Notes under the pieces: generated by a model
What the model was told of the DNA's origin: nothing
Seen by the model: the letters and a program-made list of their open reading frames with translations, nothing else
Database searches by the model: none
Assembly (NCBI GenBank): GCA_019114225.1
Contig: DXFW01000039.1
Location: 107,021 to 171,020, forward strand
From: Candidatus Allofournierella pullicola
GTDB lineage: Bacteria; Bacillota; Clostridia; Oscillospirales; Ruminococcaceae
Length of the DNA stretch: 64,000 nucleotides
Direction: 5' to 3'
Made by a program: the position numbers and the translations under genes
In this document: positions 17,654 through 26,039 of the stretch, piece by piece
How the letters are laid out: each line of letters begins with the position of its first letter
How positions within the stretch are numbered: position 1 is the stretch's first letter

Positions 17654-19660
17654 ATGCAGCTTTATGCCAGTCAGCTGACCCTGCCGGGCACGCTGCCCGG
17701 TCCCCAGGATCCCCAGCCTTTCTTCCGCGCTCAGGTCCAGGACCTCAAGGTGCCCCATAACGGCACCTTCCATTCCGAGGACCTGGAAGGCTACGGCGTG
17801 GGGTGCGGCGCGCGCACTCTGCCCTACCGCATGCAGGACCGCTACACCCGCAGCGATGAGCCTGTGAGCCTGCCCTGTGTGGTGATGGAAAACGAGCACC
17901 TGAAGGCCACCCTGCTGCCCACCCTGGGCGGGCGGCTGTGGTCGCTGTTTGACAAGGACGAAGGCCGGGAACTGCTGTTTGAAAACCCCGCCCTGCGCAT
18001 TGCGAACCTGGCCATCCGAAACGCCTGGTTCTCCGGCGGCGTGGAGTGGAACCTGGGCCACACCGGCCACCATGTGTTCACCTGCGCGCCCCTTTACTGC
18101 TGCAAGGTGACCGGGCAGGACGGCGGGGAATTCCTGCGGATGTATCAGTTTGAGGCCATCCAGCGCCAGGTCTATCAGCTGGATTTCCACCTGCCCGACG
18201 GCGCAAAGCAGCTGGCGGTGCACGTGCGGATCGAGAACACCCTGAACGAGGCCTCGCCCCTTTACTGGTGGACCAACACCGCCGTGCCGCTGACCCCCCA
18301 TACCCGGGTGTTCAGCGCTTCAGGCCAGGTGCTGCACCAGCTGCAGATGACCGATTACGGCGTGAACCCCGGCTTCGGCCGCTGCGAAATGCCCTGCCCG
18401 CCCACCATGCGCGGGGCGGACGCGAGCTATCCCTGGGAGATCCCCTTCTCCACCGAATACTTCTTCCAGAACGAGCGCACCGAGGCAGCCCCCTGGGAGG
18501 TGGCCGCCGAGGAGGACGGGCGCGGCTTCTTTGAGCGCAGCACCCAGCCTCTTTACGCCCGCAAGATGTTCTGCTGGGGCAACCTGCAGGGCGGGCGGCA
18601 CTGGTGCGATTATCTCTCGAAGCCCGGCCAGGGCGATTACATCGAGGTGCAGGCGGGCCTTGCGCCCACCCAGCTGCACACCGCGCAGATCGGCCCCAAG
18701 GCCGTGGTGTCCTTCACCCAGATCTTCGGCGCTTTTGCCACCCCCGCTGCCGACGTGAGCGGCGAGTGGCACGACGCGCAGGGCAAGGTGGCCCGGCAGG
18801 TGGAAGCCCTGCTGCCCGCCAGCCGGGTGGCGGCCATCGACGCTGCCTGCGCCGCGGCGGCCACTCTGCCCGGCGGCGCGCTGCTCTTTGCCGGCGACGA
18901 GCGGGGCGGCCTGGAACGGCTGCGCCGCGCCGCTGAGGGCGAAGAGACCTTTGCGCCTCACCTGGCCTTCCCCGCCCCCACGCCGGAGAGCGCGCTGTGG
19001 CCCTGGGCCGAGGTGCTGGGCGGCGGCATGCTGCCCGACGCGGCCCTGCCTGCCGCCTACATGACCGCGCCCGAATGGCTGAGCCTGCTGGAGCGCACGG
19101 CAAACCGCCCCGACGCCACCGCCGACGCCCGCTTCCAGTGGGCCGTGGCGCTGGTGGAGAACGGCCGGGAGGCCGAGGCCGAGCCGGTGCTGAAGGCTCT
19201 GGCCGAAAGCGGCAGCGCCTTTGCCGCCGCCGCGCTGGGCAAGCTGGCCGCCCGCGGCAACGACTGGGCCGCCGCAGCGGACTGGTTCACCGCCGCCCAC
19301 CGGCTGGAGGGCGACAAGCTGGACGTGAGCTTTGCCGAGCTGGCGCTGGAAGGTCTTGTGCGCGCCGGGCGCTTTGGCGAAGCCTGGGCCCTGTGGCAGG
19401 CCCTGCCGGAGAGCCGCCGCACCCAGAGCGCCCGCCTTACCGCCGCCGAAGCCGCGGTGAAGCTGGGCAAGCTGGATTTTGTGGACGAGTGCTTCACGGT
19501 GGACTACGCCATGATCCGCGAGGGCGCGCTGGGCCTGGCAAATGTCTGGTTCGAGGCCGAGGCCCGCAAGAAGGCCGCCGCCGAAAACCGCGCCTTCACC
19601 GAGGCGGACATCGACCGCACCCTGCCCCTGCCCTGGGAACTGGATTTCCGCATGTTCTGA
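17654..19660 (+). CDS. DUF5107 domain protein with TPR-like C terminus
   Basis: 668 residues. The first about 380 form a DUF5107/galactose-mutarotase-like beta domain (LLPTLGGRLWSLFDKDEGRELL, FSGGVEWNLG, SPLYWWTNTAVP). The remainder is helical with TPR-like repeats (ALVENGREAEAEPVLKALAE, FGEAWALWQALPE). The fold suggests binding of a sugar or glycoside, and the family is widespread among gut bacteria with carbohydrate-active enzymes, though no activity is assigned. There is no signal peptide, so it should be cytoplasmic. The start at 17654 follows AAAAAAAGGAG; the open frame to 17405 runs through the nadE promoter and is not coding. Confidence 0.8.
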   Translation: MQLYASQLTLPGTLPGPQDPQPFFRAQVQDLKVPHNGTFHSEDLEGYGVGCGARTLPYRMQDRYTRSDEPVSLPCVVMENEHLKATLLPTLGGRLWSLFDKDEGRELLFENPALRIANLAIRNAWFSGGVEWNLGHTGHHVFTCAPLYCCKVTGQDGGEFLRMYQFEAIQRQVYQLDFHLPDGAKQLAVHVRIENTLNEASPLYWWTNTAVPLTPHTRVFSASGQVLHQLQMTDYGVNPGFGRCEMPCPPTMRGADASYPWEIPFSTEYFFQNERTEAAPWEVAAEEDGRGFFERSTQPLYARKMFCWGNLQGGRHWCDYLSKPGQGDYIEVQAGLAPTQLHTAQIGPKAVVSFTQIFGAFATPAADVSGEWHDAQGKVARQVEALLPASRVAAIDAACAAAATLPGGALLFAGDERGGLERLRRAAEGEETFAPHLAFPAPTPESALWPWAEVLGGGMLPDAALPAAYMTAPEWLSLLERTANRPDATADARFQWAVALVENGREAEAEPVLKALAESGSAFAAAALGKLAARGNDWAAAADWFTAAHRLEGDKLDVSFAELALEGLVRAGRFGEAWALWQALPESRRTQSARLTAAEAAVKLGKLDFVDECFTVDYAMIREGALGLANVWFEAEARKKAAAENRAFTEADIDRTLPLPWELDFRMF

Positions 19661-19672
19661 ACACAAACAAAA

Positions 19673-19706
19673 CGAGCCGCCCCCGGCCTGTGCCGGGGGC
19701 GGCTCG
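19673..19706. terminator. Bidirectional terminator
   Basis: CGAGCCGCCCCCGGC pairs with GCCGGGGGCGGCTCG around CTGT, with A- and T-rich flanks, between DUF5107 and tex. Confidence 0.92.
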
Positions 19707-19719
19707 CTTTTTTATCCGC

Positions 19720-21864
19720 TCAGTTGTTCAGACCCTTCATGGTCAGGCTGATCCGCTTCTTTTTCAGATCCACGTCCAGCACCTTCACCTTGACCACCTG
19801 GCCCACCTTCACCGCCTCGCCGGGGTGGCGGATGAACTTGTCGCTCAGCTGGCTGATGTGCACAAGGCCGTCCTGGTGCACGCCGATGTCCACAAAGGCG
19901 CCGAAGTCGATGACGTTGCGCACGGTGCCGGTGAGCTCCATGCCGGGCTTTAAGTCCTCCATGCCCATCACGTCGGTGCGCAGCAGCGGCGGGGGCAGCT
20001 CGTCGCGCATGTCCCGGCCGGGGCGCAAAAGCTCCGCGATGATGTCCTCCAGGGTCTCCTTGCCCGCGCCGGTCTCGGCGCAAAGGCGCTCAAACCCGAT
20101 GGCCTTGGCCCGGGCGGGCAGCGCCGCGATGGTCTCGGCGCCGATGTCCGCCTCGGTGAAATCGCACAGCTTCAAAAGCGCCTTGGCCGCGGCGTAGCTC
20201 TCGGGGTGGACGGCGGTGCCGTCCAGCGGCTCCTTGGCCCCCGGCACCCGCAAAAAGCCCGCGCACTGCTCAAAGGCCTTGGGCCCCAGGCCCTTGACCT
20301 TTTTCAGCTGGGCACGGCTGGCAAAGGCGCCGTTCTCCTCCCGCCAGGCCACCACGTTTTTGGCGGTGGCGGCGGTGAGGCCTGCCACCCGGCTCAGCAG
20401 CGGCGCGCTGGCGGTGTTCAGGTCCACGCCCACGGTGTTCACGCAGCCTTCCACCACGCCGTCCAGCGCGGCGGCCAGGCGCTTGGCGGGCATATCGTGC
20501 TGGTACTGGCCCACGCCCACGGCCTTGGGGTCGATCTTCACCAGCTCCGCCAGGGGGTCCTGCAGGCGGCGGGCGATGGACACCGCGCTGCGCAGGTTCA
20601 CGTCAAACTGGGGGAACTCCTTCGCGGCCAGCTCGCTGGCGGAGTAGACGCTGGCCCCCGCCTCGCTGACCACCATGTACTGCACGCCGCCGCCGATCTC
20701 ACGGATGACGTCGGCGGCGAAAATTTCCGTCTCCTTGCCGGCGGTGCCGTTGCCGATGGCAATGATCTGCACCCCGTGCTTTTTGATGAGGGTCTTGATG
20801 GTGCTCTTGGCCTGCTCCACCCGCTTGAACTGAGGCACCGGGTAGACCACGGCGGTGTCCAGCACCTTGCCGGTGGGGTCCACCACCGCCACCTTGCAGC
20901 CCATGCGGTAGCCGGGGTCCAGGCCCATGGCCACCTTGCCCTTGATGGGCGGAGCCAGCAGCAGCTGGCGCAGGTTTTCGCCAAAGACCTTGATGGCCCC
21001 TTCCGCCGCCTGCTCGGTGAGGGCGGCGCGCACCTCCCGTTCCAGGCTGGGGTGGATGAGGCGGGTGTAGGCGTCCCGCACAGCCTCCTCCACCTGGGCG
21101 GCGGCGGGGCTGTGGCCCTTGACGAACATCTTGCAGCAGAGGGCGGCGGCCCGCTCGGCGTCCACCTCCACCGATACCTTCAAAAATTCCTCCCGCTCGC
21201 CCCGGTCCAGAGCCAGCACCCGGTGTCCGGCAATTTTGCTCACCGGCTGGGAGAAGTCATAGTACTGGGCGTAGACGCTGTCCTCCTCTTTGGCGGCCTC
21301 GCTCTTCACAACGCCGAAGGCCCCGTAGAAGCGGCGCAGCTCCGAGCGCAGGCGGGCGTCGTCGCTCACCTGCTCGGCGATGATGTCCCGCGCGCCGGCC
21401 AGGGCGGCCTCGGCGTCGGGCACTTCCTCATTGATGTACCCTTCGGCGGCGGCCACAACGTCCAGTTTCGGGTCCTGGGCCAGCAGGGCCTCGGCCAGCG
21501 GCTCCAGGCCCCGGGCCCGGGCCACGCTGGCGCGGGTCTTGCGCTTGGGCTTGTAGGGGCGGTAGAGGTCCTCCACCTCCGCCAGGGTGGCGGCGCTTTC
21601 CAGCTTTGCGGAGAGTTCCCCGGTGAGGGCGCCCTGGGCTTCGATGGCGGTGCGCACTTCCTCCTTGCGCTTGTCCAGGCCCCGCAGGTACTCCAGCCGG
21701 TCGGCCAGGGTGCGCAGCAGCTGGTCGTCCATGGCGCCGGTGGCTTCCTTGCGGTAGCGGGCGATGAAGGGGATGGTGTTGCCCTCGTCGATGAGCGCGA
21801 TGGCGGCGGCCACATAATTTTCCGGGGCGGAAAGTTCCACCGCCAGACGTTTTGCGTAATCCAT
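19720..21864 (-). CDS. tex: Tex-family RNA-binding protein
   Basis: 714 residues in canonical Tex order: an N-terminal helical domain (IPFIARYRKEATG near 33-45, VEDLYRPYKPKRKTRA), a YqgF/RuvX-like domain (GLDPGYRMGCKVAVV), a helix-hairpin-helix region (GVDLNTASAPLLSRV), and a C-terminal S1 domain (VIDFGAFVDIGVHQDGLVHISQLS). Tex is a cytoplasmic nucleic-acid-binding protein associated with transcription; in other bacteria it affects toxin expression or fitness. The ATG at 21864 begins one base after the YfhO-family stop, so the two genes form an operon. Confidence 0.95.
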   Translation of the reverse strand: MDYAKRLAVELSAPENYVAAAIALIDEGNTIPFIARYRKEATGAMDDQLLRTLADRLEYLRGLDKRKEEVRTAIEAQGALTGELSAKLESAATLAEVEDLYRPYKPKRKTRASVARARGLEPLAEALLAQDPKLDVVAAAEGYINEEVPDAEAALAGARDIIAEQVSDDARLRSELRRFYGAFGVVKSEAAKEEDSVYAQYYDFSQPVSKIAGHRVLALDRGEREEFLKVSVEVDAERAAALCCKMFVKGHSPAAAQVEEAVRDAYTRLIHPSLEREVRAALTEQAAEGAIKVFGENLRQLLLAPPIKGKVAMGLDPGYRMGCKVAVVDPTGKVLDTAVVYPVPQFKRVEQAKSTIKTLIKKHGVQIIAIGNGTAGKETEIFAADVIREIGGGVQYMVVSEAGASVYSASELAAKEFPQFDVNLRSAVSIARRLQDPLAELVKIDPKAVGVGQYQHDMPAKRLAAALDGVVEGCVNTVGVDLNTASAPLLSRVAGLTAATAKNVVAWREENGAFASRAQLKKVKGLGPKAFEQCAGFLRVPGAKEPLDGTAVHPESYAAAKALLKLCDFTEADIGAETIAALPARAKAIGFERLCAETGAGKETLEDIIAELLRPGRDMRDELPPPLLRTDVMGMEDLKPGMELTGTVRNVIDFGAFVDIGVHQDGLVHISQLSDKFIRHPGEAVKVGQVVKVKVLDVDLKKKRISLTMKGLNN

Positions 21865-21865
21865 A

Positions 21866-24232
21866 TCAGTTCTCCTTGCGATAGATGGTCGTTTCAGGAA
21901 AGGGCTTTGCCCAGGCGCGTCTTGCCTTGCGGCGGCGGTGCCAGACGAGATACCCGGCGAAGAGCACCACGCTCACACCGGCGGCGGCAAGGCTCTGGGG
22001 CAGGCCGTTGGTGAAGTGGTCCAGGCGCAGGTCCACCTCTCCGGCGGGAATGCGCACGGCGCACAGGCCGCCGTCCACCTTTTCCACCGGGGTCTCTTCG
22101 CCGTTCACGGTGACGGTGAAGCCCGGGTCGTAAGGCACGGCCAGCAGCACCACCGTCTCCTGCTGCAGGTCAAAGCGGGCGGAGAGGCCCCGGCTGTCCA
22201 GGCTGACCTCGTCAGCGCCCTGGCTCTTCCGTTTTTCCACGTCCTGGTGGTAAGCCTCTTTGGAAAAGCCGGTGAGCAGGTCCTCCGGCAGGGGCTGAAG
22301 CACATCGCCCCAGGCGGAAATTTGCTCCTCGGTGAGCACCACCGCCCGCAGCAGCAGGTTCGCCCGCTGGGCTTCCGGCACGCCCTCGAACTGCTCCTCG
22401 GTGACGTAGTATTCATAGCCGTAGGCCACGGGCAGGGCGTACTGGTTCTCGTAGACCGCGAGGCTTCCCTCCGCGCCCCAATAGACCCAGTCGTCCCCGG
22501 CCTTTTCCTCAAAATCGGCGGCGTCGGCCACCGGGGTCACGGTGTATTTCACCGCCAGAAGGCCCCGCAGGGCGTAGTCCTCCACGCCCGGCTCGCTGCG
22601 CACGTCCCGCTTGACGCCGAACTGGGGATAAAACTCCATGATGGAGGGGGCCACGGTGGAGTTGAAGAACTGCAGGCAGCTCTTGCCCATCCAAAGGCCC
22701 ACATTGTCGTAGCATTCGTAGTCATCGATCCGGTACGCCCCTTCGGGCATTTCTTCCGCCAGGGCGCGGGCGTCCTCATACTGCTGGGTGCGCCAGTCGG
22801 CGTCGTTGGTCCACTGGGCGAATTTGCCGATGGAGATGTGGGCGATACTGTAGAGGCAGCCGAAGGCCAGCACCCCCGCGGTGAGCCGCCTCGCCAGCAG
22901 CGGGCGGCGGCGGTACTGCACCCAGATGAGCCAGAACACCGCCACGCCCAGCAGGGCAAGGCCCAGATTGAGCCAGAACTTTTCGGGGTACTCGATGACG
23001 CCGAAGCTCCACTCTCCGTCTTCCTCCACCGGCAGGAACGCGAACACACAGAAGGCCAGCAGCACCGCCACGGTGGGCCGCACGCCCTTTTTGATGTCGA
23101 TGTGCTCCTCTTCCAGCGCCTGAACGCTGGCGGCGCACATCACCAGAATGGGCATGTACCACCAGCGGGCGTAGTAGCTGGAGTTCATGGCGTAGAACGC
23201 GGAGTTGAGGGCGGGCACCAGCGCCATCACGAGGCTGGTGAAGAGAATGCGCCGGAAGGCGGTCTTCTGGGTGCAGCGCAGATAGGCGATGACCCCCGCC
23301 ATGCCCATCAGGGGCAGATAGGCGGACATGCTGGTCCACTTGATGACCCCTTCGTCAAAAATCACCGGCATATAGGGGCAGTCCGGCGGGAAGAAGAGGC
23401 TGTAGAGAATGGCCCCGTACTGCTGGGCCTTGGAGTAGAAGATGTAGCCAAAGCCGCTGAAGGGGTCCACCGTGCGGGGGTTTTCGGCAAGGCTCAAAAG
23501 GGCCGGCCAGGCCAGCACGCAGCCCATGCCGCAGCCCAGAAGGCTTTCCGCCGCCAGCGCGCCGAAGGTCTTGCCGTTCCAGCGGTAGACGCCCGAGGCG
23601 GTCATGCAGACGAAATAGAGGATGAGGAAGACCACCTGCCCGGCAAAGAAGAAGTAGTTGTTGAGCAGGTTCAGCGCCACCAGCACCGAGAAGGGGCCCC
23701 GGCGTTTGTTCAGCACCGCCTCGTCCAGCGTCCAGAGCAGATAGGGGAACAGCGCCACCACGTCCACAAAGTGGTTGAAGAACACGTTGTAGACGGTGAA
23801 GCCGGAAAAGGCGTAGAGGCAGCCCGCCAGCACGGCCATGTTGGGGTCCTTGACCCAGCGGCGGGTCCAGAGATAAGCGCCGCCGCCCGCCACCGCGAAC
23901 TTGAGCACCAGCATGGGGGCCATCAGAAAGGGCTGCCACGCCGCCGGGAACAGCAGGGTGAGCCAGAAGAAGGGGCTGCCCGCCAGATAGAAGGAATAGC
24001 TGTTCCAGAAATCGCTGCCGAGGTCCGTGGCCCAGCTGAAGGTGCCGCCGCCGGACTTTATGAACTCATTTGCATAGTAATAGAAGGGGATCTGCTGGCT
24101 GTTGAAGTCGCCGGCGTAGAGGAAAATGCCCTCGTCCACGATATAAAAAGGCAAAAACACCAGCGCCGCCGCCAGGGCGCACAGGCCGAAGGTGAGCCAG
24201 TATTTGTTCTGTGGTTTTGCAAGGGGCTGCAT
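21866..24232 (-). CDS. YfhO-family bacterial membrane protein
   Basis: 788 residues. About a dozen hydrophobic segments span residues 15-480; family marks include YAGDFNSQQIPFYYY near 40-55 and LYAFSGFTVYNVFFNHF. A soluble C-terminal region (about 480-755) is followed by a final membrane helix (about 750-775). YfhO proteins are GT-C-like membrane proteins implicated in glycosylation of lipoteichoic acid or related envelope polymers in Bacillus (family knowledge). The start at 24232 follows GGAAGGGAAGGAAC; an upstream ATG in frame lacks a ribosome site. It is cotranscribed with tex. Confidence 0.85.
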   Translation of the reverse strand: MQPLAKPQNKYWLTFGLCALAAALVFLPFYIVDEGIFLYAGDFNSQQIPFYYYANEFIKSGGGTFSWATDLGSDFWNSYSFYLAGSPFFWLTLLFPAAWQPFLMAPMLVLKFAVAGGGAYLWTRRWVKDPNMAVLAGCLYAFSGFTVYNVFFNHFVDVVALFPYLLWTLDEAVLNKRRGPFSVLVALNLLNNYFFFAGQVVFLILYFVCMTASGVYRWNGKTFGALAAESLLGCGMGCVLAWPALLSLAENPRTVDPFSGFGYIFYSKAQQYGAILYSLFFPPDCPYMPVIFDEGVIKWTSMSAYLPLMGMAGVIAYLRCTQKTAFRRILFTSLVMALVPALNSAFYAMNSSYYARWWYMPILVMCAASVQALEEEHIDIKKGVRPTVAVLLAFCVFAFLPVEEDGEWSFGVIEYPEKFWLNLGLALLGVAVFWLIWVQYRRRPLLARRLTAGVLAFGCLYSIAHISIGKFAQWTNDADWRTQQYEDARALAEEMPEGAYRIDDYECYDNVGLWMGKSCLQFFNSTVAPSIMEFYPQFGVKRDVRSEPGVEDYALRGLLAVKYTVTPVADAADFEEKAGDDWVYWGAEGSLAVYENQYALPVAYGYEYYVTEEQFEGVPEAQRANLLLRAVVLTEEQISAWGDVLQPLPEDLLTGFSKEAYHQDVEKRKSQGADEVSLDSRGLSARFDLQQETVVLLAVPYDPGFTVTVNGEETPVEKVDGGLCAVRIPAGEVDLRLDHFTNGLPQSLAAAGVSVVLFAGYLVWHRRRKARRAWAKPFPETTIYRKEN

Positions 24233-24285
24233 GCCGTTCCTTCCCTTCCCGTTTTGAAAAATCCCGCCCCGCAAAGGGCAAAATG

Positions 24286-24294
24286 TGCTATGAT
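24286..24294 (+). promoter_or_regulatory. Extended -10 promoter of yfbR
   Basis: TGCTATGAT at 24286-24294, about 60 bases before the yfbR start. No good -35 is visible, as allowed for extended -10 promoters. Confidence 0.45.
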
Positions 24295-24356
24295 GATACT
24301 ACACTGTGTTTGTGATGAAATCGTGGCAGGACCTGCCCCCAAGGAGGCGTTTTTCG

Positions 24357-24956
24357 ATGAAGACCTACCCGTTCAACGCACTGGTGAGCCGGATGAAGTT
24401 CATCCGCCGCTGGAGCCTTATGCACTCTGCCCGGCCGGAGACCCTCAGCGAGCACACCGCCGAGACGGCCATTCTGGCCCACACCCTCTGCCTCATCGCC
24501 AAAGAGGTCACCGGCACCCCGGTGCGCCCGGAGACGGTGGCGGTGGCGGCGCTCTACCACGACGCGCCGGAGATCATGACCGGGGACATGCCCACCCCGG
24601 TGAAGTACAAAAACGAGCGGCTGCGCTCGGCCTACAAGGCGCTGGAGGAAGAGAGCGCCAGCCAGATGGCCGGCCTGCTGCCCCCGGCGCTGCGGGCCGA
24701 GATGACCGGCTACCTCACCGGGCGCTGCCTTTCCGACGCGGAAAAGCGCATTCTCAAGGCGGCGGACCGTCTTAGCGCGCTCATCAAGTGCACCGAGGAG
24801 GTGCAGGCGGGCAACCGGGAATTTTCCTCGGCGCTGGCCCAGCAGCGGGCCGCCCTCACCGCCATGCACTGCCCGGAGGCGGATTATTTCCTTGAGCACA
24901 TGCTGCCCTGCTACGCCCAGAATCTGGACGAACTCACCCGCGCCGAGACCGACTGA
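24357..24956 (+). CDS. yfbR: 5'-deoxynucleotidase YfbR (HD domain)
   Basis: 199 residues, collinear with E. coli YfbR. The known active-site residues fall at the same numbers: R18 and W19 (RRWSLM), H33 (SEHTAE), H68 and D69 (YHDAPE), E72, then GDMPTPVKY and KAADRLSALIKC. The enzyme removes phosphate from deoxyribonucleoside 5'-monophosphates, helping to balance dNTP pools or to supply dUMP for thymidylate. Strong AAGGAGG precedes the ATG at 24357. Its stop is only three bases from the stop of the convergent dus gene, with no terminator between. Confidence 0.93.
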   Translation: MKTYPFNALVSRMKFIRRWSLMHSARPETLSEHTAETAILAHTLCLIAKEVTGTPVRPETVAVAALYHDAPEIMTGDMPTPVKYKNERLRSAYKALEEESASQMAGLLPPALRAEMTGYLTGRCLSDAEKRILKAADRLSALIKCTEEVQAGNREFSSALAQQRAALTAMHCPEADYFLEHMLPCYAQNLDELTRAETD

Positions 24957-24959
24957 TTT

Positions 24960-25934
24960 TTACAGATTGCCCGCGGCGTAGACCTTGTCGATGAGCTTGT
25001 CCACGTCGGGGAAGTGCTGCAACTCGCAGCAGGCCCGGCGCAGGGCCGCGGCCCCTTTCAGGCCTCTCATATAATAAAGGGCCTGGCTGCGGGCCTGGGG
25101 CATGGCCGCCCACTCGCCCTTTTCCTCGCACATCTCGTAAATTTGCCGGCGCATGGCCGCCATGCGGTCGGAAAGGCCCGGGCGGGCGGGCAGCGGCTCG
25201 CCTGCCAGGGCGGCTTTTATTTCGGCAAAGAGCCAGGGGTCGCCCAGGGCCGCCCGGCCCACCATCACCCCGTCGCAGCCGGTGTCCTTCACCATGGCCA
25301 GCGCGTCGGCGGCGCTGCAGATGTCCCCGTTGCCGATCACCGGCACCTTCACCGCCGCCTTCACCGCGGCGATGACGGCCCGGTCCAGCGTGCCGGGGGC
25401 GTACATCTGCTCCCGGGTGCGGCCGTGGACGGCGATGGCCGCCGCCCCCGCCGCCTCGCAGGCTTTTGCCACCTCCACGGCGGTGATATGCTCCGAGTCC
25501 CAGCCGGCGCGCAGCTTCACCGTCACCGGGTGGCCGCCGCTGTTTTTCACCACCGCCTCGGTCACCCGGCCGCAGAGGTCCGGGTCCAGCATGAGGCGGC
25601 TGCCCGCGCCGGAAGAGGTGATCTTGGGCGCGGGGCAGCCCATGTTGATGTCGATGAAATCAAACTCGTATTTCTGGATGAGCCCGGCGGCCTCGCCCAT
25701 GGTCTCGGGCTCCGCGCCGAACAGCTGCACCCCATAGGGGGCCTCGCCCCCGCCGCCCGCGATGAGCCGGGCGCTTTTTTTATCCCCGAAGGTGAGGGCC
25801 TTGGCGCTGACCATCTCGCTGATGGTATAGGCTGCGCCGTGGCGGGCGGCCATGGCGCGGCAGGCGGTATCGGTGAAACCGGCCATGGGGGCGAGCGCCG
25901 CTCCCGGGCCGATGAAAAGGGAACCAAACTGCAT
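24960..25934 (-). CDS. dus: tRNA-dihydrouridine synthase
   Basis: 324 residues. A TIM-barrel FMN enzyme reducing uridines in the tRNA D-loop. Seen: APMAGFTDTACR at the start, IDINMGCPAPKI, the catalytic-cysteine-type turn VHGRTREQMY, and VIGNGDI. It resembles the DusB/Dus clostridial type. The start at 25934 (MQFGSLFIGP) follows GCGAGGT; a TTG seven codons upstream would swallow that ribosome site. It converges with yfbR and is divergent from polA across a 19-bp palindrome. Confidence 0.93.
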   Translation of the reverse strand: MQFGSLFIGPGAALAPMAGFTDTACRAMAARHGAAYTISEMVSAKALTFGDKKSARLIAGGGGEAPYGVQLFGAEPETMGEAAGLIQKYEFDFIDINMGCPAPKITSSGAGSRLMLDPDLCGRVTEAVVKNSGGHPVTVKLRAGWDSEHITAVEVAKACEAAGAAAIAVHGRTREQMYAPGTLDRAVIAAVKAAVKVPVIGNGDICSAADALAMVKDTGCDGVMVGRAALGDPWLFAEIKAALAGEPLPARPGLSDRMAAMRRQIYEMCEEKGEWAAMPQARSQALYYMRGLKGAAALRRACCELQHFPDVDKLIDKVYAAGNL

Positions 25935-25966
25935 AGAGTACCTCGCTGTGTGCAAACTTGCTTTCT

Positions 25967-25999
25967 ATTGTATCACAAACCGCCGGTTTGTGGTATACT
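25967..25999. promoter_or_regulatory. Back-to-back extended -10 promoters of dus and polA sharing a 19-bp palindrome
   Basis: Plus: TGGTATACT ending at 25999 (polA). Minus: TGATACAAT ending at 25967 (dus). Between the two -10 elements lies CACAAACCG-C-CGGTTTGTG (25974-25992), a perfect palindrome with one central base, overlapping the TG elements of both promoters. It looks like an operator able to control both genes. Confidence 0.6.
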
Positions 26000-26039
26000 T
26001 GAAGCGACCATATTACCCATTTCAGGAGGGTCCTTTTCC

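Noticed and set aside
20206..22014. Plus-strand open frame of 602 codons over tex
   Set aside because: Antisense shadow of tex in GC-rich DNA; no start signal and unlike any protein.
21938..24775. Plus-strand open frame of 945 codons over the YfhO gene
   Set aside because: Antisense shadow that also crosses the yfbR promoter and start in another frame; no ribosome site or domain.
25014..26039. A 342-codon N-terminal extension of polA
   Set aside because: It is antisense to dus and crosses both promoters; the ATG at 26040 has a proper ribosome site and matches PolA N termini.
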